The translations under genes and the position numbers were made by a program. A stretch of 17,466 nt of DNA, from assembly GCA_964640965.1 (NCBI GenBank), contig CAZXJB010000055.1, forward strand, positions 1-17,466, given 5' to 3'. The stretch is from HRBIN12 sp964640965. GTDB lineage: Bacteria; Actinomycetota; UBA4738; HRBIN12. Shown here piece by piece: positions 12,869 through 17,466 of this stretch. Below the pieces are notes generated by a model that was not told where the DNA came from, made no database searches, and saw nothing but the letters and a program-made list of their open reading frames with translations. Each line of letters opens with the position of its first letter. Position 1 is the stretch's first letter.

Positions 12869-14626
12869 CTACAGGTACTGGCCGGCGCTCACGCGCTCGA
12901 CCTGACGGCCCTGGCCCTCGGGCCCGTCCCCGAGCAGCGTGCGGACGTAGACGATCCGCTCGCCCTTCTTCCCCGAGATCCTGGCCCAGTCGTCCGGGTT
13001 GGTCGTGTTCGGCAGGTCCTCGTTCTCCTTGAACTCCTCGCGGATCGCGCGGAACAGGTCCTCCGAGCGGATGCCCTTCTCCCCCGTGGAGAGGAACCGC
13101 TTGATCGCCTCCTTCTTGGCGCGCCGGACGATGTTCTCGATCATCGCGCCGGAGTTGAAGTCCTTGAAGTACAGGATCTCCCGGTCCCCGCTCGCGTACG
13201 TCACCTCGAGGAAGCGGTTCTCGTCCGTCGTGGCGTACATCCGGTCCACGGTCTGCTGGATCATCCGCGCGACGGCGGTCCGCACGTCGCCGCCGGCGCG
13301 GCGGACCTCCTCGGGGTGGATCGGCACGCGCTCGTTCAGGTACTTCGACATGATGTCGGCCGCCTGCGCGGCGTTGGGGCGCTCGATCTTGATCTTCACG
13401 TCGAGACGGCCGGGCCGCAGGATCGCCGGGTCGATCAGATCCTCTCGGTTCGACGCGCCGATGACGATGACGTTCTTCAGGGTCTCGACCCCGTCGAGCT
13501 CCGAGAGCAGCTGGGGCACGATCGTCGACTCCACGTCGCTCGAGATCCCCGAGCCGCGGGTGCGGAAGATCGAGTCCATCTCGTCGAAGAACACGATGAC
13601 CGGCAGCCCCTCCTCCGAGCGCTCCTTCGCGCGCTGGAAGATCTGCCGGATCTGCCGCTCCGTCTCGCCGACGTACTTGTTCAGCAGCTCCGGCCCCTTG
13701 ATGTTCAGGAAGTAGGAGTGAGCGTCCTGACGGCCGGTGCGCTCGCGCACCTTGTCGGCGAGGGACTTCGCCACGGCCTTCGCGATGAGCGTCTTGCCGC
13801 ACCCCGGCGGCCCGTACAGGAGGACGCCCTTGGGGGCCTCCAGCTGGTGCTCCTGGAACAGCTCGGCGTAGAGGAACGGGAGCTCGACGGCGTCGCGGAT
13901 CGCCTCGATCTGGGCCTCGAGGCCGCCGATGTCCTCGTAGGACACGTCGGGCACCTCCTCGAGGACGAGCTCCTCGACCTCCTCCTTCGGGAGCTTCTCG
14001 AGCGCCACCCCCGAGCGCGGGTCGACCAGCAGCGGGTCCCCGGCCCGGATCTGGGGCTCCGCCCGGAGGCCGGCGGAGAGCGTCACGACCATCTCCTCGT
14101 CCGCCCGCCCGACGACGATGACCCGGTCGTCGTCCAGCCGGTCCTTCACGTGCATGACCTCGCCGGCGCGGTCCGGCTCGAGGACGTCGACGACGTTCAG
14201 GGCCTCGTTCAGGATGACCTCCGCCCCCCGGACGAGTCGGTCGAGGTCGAGCTCCGGGGCCACGTTCACCCGCATCTTCCGCCCGGCGGTGAACACGTCG
14301 GCCGTGCCGTCCTCGTTCCGGCCGAGGAACACCCCGAAGGAGGCCGGCGGCTGGCTGAGCTTCTCCACCTCCTCGCGCAGGCCCTCGATCCGCTCGCGCT
14401 CGGCCTTGAGCGTGGCGACGAGCTTCTCGTTCTGCGTCAGCGCGCGCGCGAGGTCCCCCTTGGCCTCCAGGAGCTTCTCCTCGAGGATCTTCACCTGGCG
14501 GGGCGCGTTCGTGAGCCGGCGGCGGAGCAGGGCGACCTCGTCCTCCAGGAACCGGACCTGGAGCTCGAGCTCGTGGATCTGCTTCTCGTGCCGCTCCCGC
14601 TGCTCCTGAGGGTCGGGACCGGGCAT
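12869..14626 (-). CDS. arc: Proteasome-associated AAA+ ATPase ARC/Mpa
   Basis: ARC (Mpa in mycobacteria) is the hexameric ATPase that captures Pup through its coiled coil, unfolds the substrate and feeds it to the 20S core. The 585 residues show the N-terminal coiled coil (about 5-92), tandem OB domains (about 96-210) and the AAA+ module. Walker A is GPPGCGKT at 272-279 and Walker B is VIVFFDEMD at 343-351. Pore loop and arginine-finger regions follow (KYVGETERQIR, ILRPGRLDVKI). The protein ends in GQYL, the docking tail with a penultimate Tyr that opens the proteasome gate. I prefer the ATG at 14626, because the only upstream GTG (14635) is part of the near-perfect Shine-Dalgarno sequence GGAGGTGATC eight bases away from this ATG. 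First gene of the proteasome operon. Confidence 0.97.
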   Translation of the reverse strand: MPGPDPQEQRERHEKQIHELELQVRFLEDEVALLRRRLTNAPRQVKILEEKLLEAKGDLARALTQNEKLVATLKAERERIEGLREEVEKLSQPPASFGVFLGRNEDGTADVFTAGRKMRVNVAPELDLDRLVRGAEVILNEALNVVDVLEPDRAGEVMHVKDRLDDDRVIVVGRADEEMVVTLSAGLRAEPQIRAGDPLLVDPRSGVALEKLPKEEVEELVLEEVPDVSYEDIGGLEAQIEAIRDAVELPFLYAELFQEHQLEAPKGVLLYGPPGCGKTLIAKAVAKSLADKVRERTGRQDAHSYFLNIKGPELLNKYVGETERQIRQIFQRAKERSEEGLPVIVFFDEMDSIFRTRGSGISSDVESTIVPQLLSELDGVETLKNVIVIGASNREDLIDPAILRPGRLDVKIKIERPNAAQAADIMSKYLNERVPIHPEEVRRAGGDVRTAVARMIQQTVDRMYATTDENRFLEVTYASGDREILYFKDFNSGAMIENIVRRAKKEAIKRFLSTGEKGIRSEDLFRAIREEFKENEDLPNTTNPDDWARISGKKGERIVYVRTLLGDGPEGQGRQVERVSAGQYL

Positions 14627-14629
14627 GTG

Positions 14630-14639
14630 GATCACCTCC
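14630..14639 (-). promoter_or_regulatory. Near-perfect Shine-Dalgarno sequence deciding the arc start
   Basis: The minus strand reads GGAGGTGATC, complementary to ten bases of the 16S rRNA 3' end, then CAC and ATG. It fixes the start at 14626 rather than at the GTG contained in the site. A CCTCC at 14643-14647 could pair with the GGAGG across a three-base loop. Confidence 0.8.
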
Positions 14640-14651
14640 GAGGGAGGACGA

Positions 14652-14657
14652 AGTATA
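14652..14657 (-). promoter_or_regulatory. Candidate -10 element of the arc-dop-pup-prcBA promoter
   Basis: The minus strand reads TATACT, a five-of-six match to TATAAT. It predicts a transcription start near 14645 and a leader of about 19 bases that carries the strong ribosome-binding site. No TTGACA-like -35 box is present; the -35 region is occupied by a perfect inverted repeat. Confidence 0.55.
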
Positions 14658-14675
14658 CGACGAACCCCTCCCCGA

Positions 14676-14693
14676 GCCGAGGTTCTCCTCGGC
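14676..14693 (-). terminator. Inverted repeat between trmI and arc (terminator or operator)
   Basis: A perfect seven-base-pair inverted repeat (GCCGAGG at 14676-14682, CCTCGGC at 14687-14693) has a four-base loop. It lies 12 bases after the trmI stop and 18 bases upstream of the arc -10 box. It could end the ttuBA-trmI transcript or serve as a protein-binding site over the -35 region. There is no U-tract. Confidence 0.45.
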
Positions 14694-14705
14694 CCTCTTC
14701 AAAGG

Positions 14706-15524
14706 CTATACGTCTACCGCATCGGCACCGGTCGGTGTTCCTGTAGCGGAGAGCCGCCGGGCGAGCGTGAGGAAGCCGGTGTGCCCGACCATCCGGTGGT
14801 CCGGGCGGACGCTCCGCTCGGCGACGTGCCAGGTCCTGCGCAGGATCTCGAGCGTCTCCAGGTGCTCGAACCCCCGGGCGGGCAGCCCGAGGACGAGCTC
14901 CTGGACCTGCACCGTCGTGGGGAGGTAGGCGCACAGGACCCCTCCGGGCTCCAGGGCCCCCCCGAGCGCGGGCAGGACCTCCCAGGGCTCGGGCAGGTCG
15001 AGCACGACCCGGTCGAACCGATCGCCGGTGGCGGCGACCTCGCGGACGTCGCCCTGGCGCAGCTCGAGCCAGGCCGGGACCTCGCCGAGGAACGCCTCGA
15101 TGTTGTGGACGGCGCGCTCGTGGAAGTCCGGGCGCAGCTCGTAGGAGACGACGAGCCCCTCGGGCCCGACCGCCCGGCAGAGGGCGAGCGTGAGCGCCCC
15201 CGACCCGGTGCCGGCCTCGAGCACCCGGGCTCCGGGGAACACGTCGGCCTCGACGAGGATCGCCCCGACGTCCTTCGGGTAGATCACCTGCGCCCCGCGC
15301 GGCATCTTCAGCATGAAGTCGGCCATCCGCGGCCGGAAGCACCGGAAGGCCATGCCGCCGGCCGAGTGCACGACGACGCCCTCGGGCTCACCGAGGATGA
15401 GGTCGTGGGGCAGCGCTCCCCCGTGCGAGTGCCAGGTCGCCCCGGGCTCCAGCCGCACGAGGTAGCGGCGTCCCCGCCGGTCGACGAGGAGCGCCCGCTC
15501 CCCCGGTCCGAAGGGCCGGCTCAC
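14706..15524 (-). CDS. trmI: tRNA (adenine-58-N1)-methyltransferase TrmI
   Basis: TrmI methylates A58 in the T-loop of tRNA using S-adenosylmethionine, as a tetramer. The 272 residues have an N-terminal beta domain (FGPGERALLVDRRGRRYLVRL), the linker AFRCFRPRMADFMLKMPRGAQVIYPKDVGAIL typical of the family, and SAM motif I (VLEAGTGSGALTLALC). FDRVVLDLPEPWEVL carries the catalytic Asp and the conserved DxPxPW. The C-terminal EILRRTWHVAERSVRPDHRMVGHTGFL motif is also diagnostic. The GTG at 15524 overlaps the ttuA stop as GTGA. In M. tuberculosis the orthologue Rv2118c lies just upstream of arc/mpa, as here. Its product acts in the same tRNA arm as that of the preceding gene. Confidence 0.96.
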   Translation of the reverse strand: MSRPFGPGERALLVDRRGRRYLVRLEPGATWHSHGGALPHDLILGEPEGVVVHSAGGMAFRCFRPRMADFMLKMPRGAQVIYPKDVGAILVEADVFPGARVLEAGTGSGALTLALCRAVGPEGLVVSYELRPDFHERAVHNIEAFLGEVPAWLELRQGDVREVAATGDRFDRVVLDLPEPWEVLPALGGALEPGGVLCAYLPTTVQVQELVLGLPARGFEHLETLEILRRTWHVAERSVRPDHRMVGHTGFLTLARRLSATGTPTGADAVDV

Positions 15525-16516
15525 CCTGCGCCGCCGCCTCCGCTGCCGTGGATCTCGGCGGGAAGCACCTCCTCGGAGATCTCCTCCGCCACCTCCCGGT
15601 CCGACGGTCCCGGGGCGAGCGGCTCGCCGAGGAGCTGGGCTCGGGTCCGGCAGAACGCGCAGAACCGGCCGGTCGTCGGCTGGCCGCAGCGCTCGCAGGG
15701 CCGCAACGCGACCTCGTCCTGCCGATCGAACAGCGGCGCCGCGCGCTCGAGGAAGGAGAGGAAGAACTGGGCCTTCGTCCCGGGCGAGGTGGCCTCGAGC
15801 AGGTTCAGCGCCTGCTTGTACCGCAGCTGCGTGTTGCCGGCCACGAGCGGGCACTCCTCGACCACGTACTCGATGCCGCGGAGGAACGCGTAGGCGGCGG
15901 TCTCGAGCTCGGAGAGCCGGTACAGCGGCTTCACCTTGCGCCGCAGGCCGTCCTCGGCCGGCAGGACGGGGAACTGCCGAGCGATGTAGTCGGTCTGCCA
16001 CCGCAGGGTGTTCCCGAGGAGCGTCGCCGCCTCGTCGTCCAGGTTGTGCCCGGTCGCGAGCACGTCGAACCCGCGCTCCATCGCCACCCGGTTGAACACG
16101 TAGCGCTTGGACAGTCCGCACACCGAACAGGTGGAGCGCGACCCGCGTCGGCCGGCCATCGGGATGTCGAACCCGTACTCGGTCGCGAGATCCACCTCGA
16201 TGAGCTCGGCCCCGCGCTCGCGCGCGAAGGCCCGCGCGAGCTCCCCCGAGCGGGCCGAGTACCCCCCGATGCCGAGCCCCACGTACAGCCCCGAGGCCCG
16301 GTACCCGAGCTCGAGCAGGATGTCCCACAGGGCGAGCGAGTCCTTGCCGCCGGAGACGGCGACGAGGACGCGGTCCTGCGGGGTGAACATCTCGAAGGCC
16401 TCGATCGCCCGGCGGACCTGCTCGTGGACGTGGTGGATGAAGCAGTCCCGGCAGAAGGCGGCGTTGTGGCGCCGCACCTCGATGGCGGCCGGGCGACGGC
16501 ACCGGCGGCAGCGCAT
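15521..16516 (-). CDS. ttuA: tRNA-5-methyluridine(54) 2-sulfurtransferase TtuA
   Basis: TtuA is a PP-loop ATPase that thiolates m5U54 (ribothymidine) of tRNA, with sulfur delivered by TtuB. From the ATG at 16516 the protein has 331 residues. An N-terminal zinc ribbon comes first (CRRC at 3-6, CRDC at 22-25), then the PP-loop SGGKDS at 55-60. The Fe-S cluster cysteines are Cys130 and Cys133 (TCSVCG) and Cys222 (EECP). Lys137, Asp160/Asp161 in GHNLDDEA and a C-terminal zinc ribbon (CERC, CAFC) complete the active protein. These numbers coincide with those I recall for Thermus thermophilus TtuA. That agreement is why I chose ATG 16516 over GTG 16525, although the GTG overlaps the ttuB stop as GTGA and remains possible. 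The acidic, Gly-rich C-terminal tail is extra. Confidence 0.93.
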   Translation of the reverse strand: MRCRRCRRPAAIEVRRHNAAFCRDCFIHHVHEQVRRAIEAFEMFTPQDRVLVAVSGGKDSLALWDILLELGYRASGLYVGLGIGGYSARSGELARAFARERGAELIEVDLATEYGFDIPMAGRRGSRSTCSVCGLSKRYVFNRVAMERGFDVLATGHNLDDEAATLLGNTLRWQTDYIARQFPVLPAEDGLRRKVKPLYRLSELETAAYAFLRGIEYVVEECPLVAGNTQLRYKQALNLLEATSPGTKAQFFLSFLERAAPLFDRQDEVALRPCERCGQPTTGRFCAFCRTRAQLLGEPLAPGPSDREVAEEISEEVLPAEIHGSGGGGAG

Positions 16517-16521
16517 CCCGC

Positions 16522-16725
16522 TCACGGGCCCGCGCCCCCCGAGATCACCGGCCGGATCTCCAGCCGGTCCTCCTCGCGGACGCGGTCGCGACGGGTGAGC
16601 AGCTCCCCGTCCCGGATCACGAGCACGGTGTCCGGGTCGACGGCGAGCTGCGCGAGCACCTCCTGCACGGTGCGCGCGCCGGCGAGCTCGACCTCACGGT
16701 CGGGGTTGCGCAGACGGACCTTCAC
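16522..16725 (-). CDS. ttuB: Ubiquitin-like sulfur carrier TtuB (MoaD/ThiS fold), C-terminus extended
   Basis: TtuB is a beta-grasp sulfur carrier whose C-terminal Gly is thiocarboxylated and donates sulfur to TtuA. In Thermus it also forms protein conjugates. The 67 residues (MKVRLRNPDREVELAGARTV onward, with TVLVIRDGELLTRRDRVREEDRLEI) closely resemble Thermus TtuB. The C-terminus reads RPVISGG followed by Ala-Gly-Pro, so the Gly-Gly at 63-64 is not terminal and would need trimming before activation. The GTG at 16725 lies inside the 3' end of the protease gene (32-bp overlap), and the stop is next to the ttuA start. The E1-like activating enzyme (TtuC/MoeB) and a cysteine desulfurase are not in the window. 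A generic MoaD- or ThiS-like role is the alternative, but linkage to ttuA makes TtuB most likely. Confidence 0.88.
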   Translation of the reverse strand: MKVRLRNPDREVELAGARTVQEVLAQLAVDPDTVLVIRDGELLTRRDRVREEDRLEIRPVISGGAGP

Positions 16726-17466
16726 GGTCCCAGGCTAGCGCACCCGCCGCGTCGGGTGGCCCGGGCGCGCGGCTCGCGCGCGAGGCGAGCAGGAGGAGGA
16801 AGCCCCCCATCGGCACGTACCAGAGCGCGGCCGGCACGCGGCCGAGGACCGCGACGAGGGCGCCGCCCGCCGCCACCGCGGCGCCGATCGCGCGCCCGAG
16901 GAGACCAGCCACGCGTGTCGCCCGGGCGAAGGAGCCGGTGCGGCTCCACAGGACCGAGCGCAGCATCCGACCGCCGTCGAGGGGCAGGCCGGGGAGGAGG
17001 TTGAACACGGCCACGCCGAGGTTCACGAGCGCGAGCGTCCCGGCCACCCCCTCGAGGGCGGCCGATCGTCCGCCGTGGACCGCGACGAGGCCGAAGGCCG
17101 AGCCGAGCAGGAGCGAGGTCGCCGGCCCGACGAGCGCCACGGCGAACTCGGCCGCGGCGCTCGGCAGCTCCCCCGCGATCTCGGCGACCCCGCCGAACAG
17201 GAACAGCGTGATCCGTCGCACCGCGACCCCGAGCCGCCGGGCCGCGAGGGCGTGCGCGAGCTCGTGCGCGACGAGGCAGGCGAAGAACGCGAGCCCCGCC
17301 GCGAGGCCCATGCCGGCGCGCTCGGCCCACGGCAGATCGGGGTAGATCTGGGCGAACGCCCCCGCGGTCGCCCACACGACCAGTCCGAGCACGAGGAACC
17401 AGGAGGCGTGCAGGAACAGCCCGATCCCGGCCAGCGAGCCCACCCGCACCTCGATCCGCCGCACGG
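16694..17466 (-). CDS. Site-2-type M50 intramembrane metalloprotease, 5' end at window edge
   Basis: This is a membrane-embedded zinc metalloprotease of the M50 (site-2 protease) family, which cleaves transmembrane segments of target proteins. The visible 256 residues begin VRRIEVRVGSLAGIGLFLHASW, typical of the N-terminus of this family. The zinc motif HELAH is at 67-71 and the third ligand lies in NLLPGLPLDGGRML (Asp163). About five to six hydrophobic segments are present. There is no C-terminal CBS domain pair, which many relatives carry; the protein ends in a Pro/Ala-rich tail. GTG at 17464 is a plausible start, but the true start may lie beyond the window. The last 32 bases overlap ttuB, so the two genes are probably cotranscribed. 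Targets are unknown; anti-sigma factors are common for the family. Confidence 0.9.
   Translation of the reverse strand, partial: VRRIEVRVGSLAGIGLFLHASWFLVLGLVVWATAGAFAQIYPDLPWAERAGMGLAAGLAFFACLVAHELAHALAARRLGVAVRRITLFLFGGVAEIAGELPSAAAEFAVALVGPATSLLLGSAFGLVAVHGGRSAALEGVAGTLALVNLGVAVFNLLPGLPLDGGRMLRSVLWSRTGSFARATRVAGLLGRAIGAAVAAGGALVAVLGRVPAALWYVPMGGFLLLLASRASRAPGPPDAAGALAWDREGPSAQPRP

Noticed and set aside
14633..14635. GTG as the start of arc
   Set aside because: This GTG is part of the Shine-Dalgarno sequence GGAGGTGATC and has no ribosome-binding site of its own; the ATG at 14626 is ideally spaced.
11130..14702. A 1190-residue fusion ending in Pup
   Set aside because: Only the last 65 codons encode Pup. 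The upstream part is an out-of-frame reading of arc and dop, and pup has its own GTG and strong ribosome-binding site.
12413..14746. Plus-strand 777-codon frame opposite arc and dop
   Set aside because: It is antisense to highly conserved proteasome genes and has no family features.
1..17466. Mobile elements, CRISPR arrays, tRNA or rRNA genes, toxin-antitoxin or phage-defence systems
   Set aside because: No transposase, integrase, regular direct repeats, cloverleaf-like sequence or defence gene was seen. The window is a conserved chromosomal locus with even composition.

Overview
This window is a stretch of about 17.5 kb of very high-GC DNA that carries the Pup-proteasome locus of an actinobacterium. 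Almost every gene is on the minus strand; the only plus-strand gene is a DUF3866 gene. From memory of the Mycobacterium tuberculosis map, the core order helY, tatC, tatA/B, pafC, pafB, pafA, prcA, prcB, pup, dop, arc/mpa and trmI matches the Rv2092c to Rv2118c neighbourhood. The host does not look like a mycobacterium. It has extra genes between the conserved ones, an inverted DUF3866 gene that splits pafA from pafBC, and a Thermus-like ttuB-ttuA pair. A deep-branching, perhaps thermophilic or uncultured, actinobacterium fits best. This placement is inference.

Layout in the direction of minus-strand transcription, from high to low coordinates. (1) 17466-14706: a site-2-type M50 metalloprotease (cut by the window edge), TtuB ubiquitin-like sulfur carrier, TtuA tRNA 2-thiolase and TrmI tRNA m1A58 methyltransferase, all overlapping. 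The last three form a tRNA T-arm modification operon. (2) 14693-9644: a hairpin, then a promoter and an excellent ribosome-binding site leading into arc-dop-pup-prcB-prcA. These encode the unfoldase ring, the Pup deamidase/depupylase, Pup itself and both 20S proteasome subunits. A hairpin follows prcA. (3) 9590-8220: pafA, the Pup ligase, with what looks like its own leaderless promoter. (4) 7075-8187 on the plus strand: DUF3866, convergent with pafA and divergent from pafB with only 24 bp between start codons. (5) 7065-4709: pafB-pafC, the WYL-domain DNA-damage regulators, then a small zinc-ribbon protein. (6) 4662-1: a small membrane protein, TatB-like protein, TatC, an unrecognised membrane-anchored protein, an alpha/beta hydrolase and the helicase HelY (cut by the window edge).

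How it works together: Dop deamidates the C-terminal Gln of Pup, PafA ligates Pup to lysines of targets, ARC recruits and unfolds pupylated proteins, and the PrcBA 20S core degrades them. All five components are intact here with their key residues. PafBC is the transcriptional activator that in mycobacteria couples the locus to DNA damage. TtuB is a second ubiquitin-fold system next to Pup, but its primary job is sulfur delivery to tRNA.

The most distinctive signals are: a repeated promoter geometry (TAnnnT, exactly six bases, then the start codon) in front of three genes without a Shine-Dalgarno sequence; a TtuB whose Gly-Gly is followed by three extra residues; an internal duplication of the amphipathic helix in the Tat subunit; and overlapping divergent -10 elements at pafB/DUF3866. 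No RNA genes, insertion sequences, CRISPR arrays or attachment sites were seen. No intergenic gap exceeds 80 bp.
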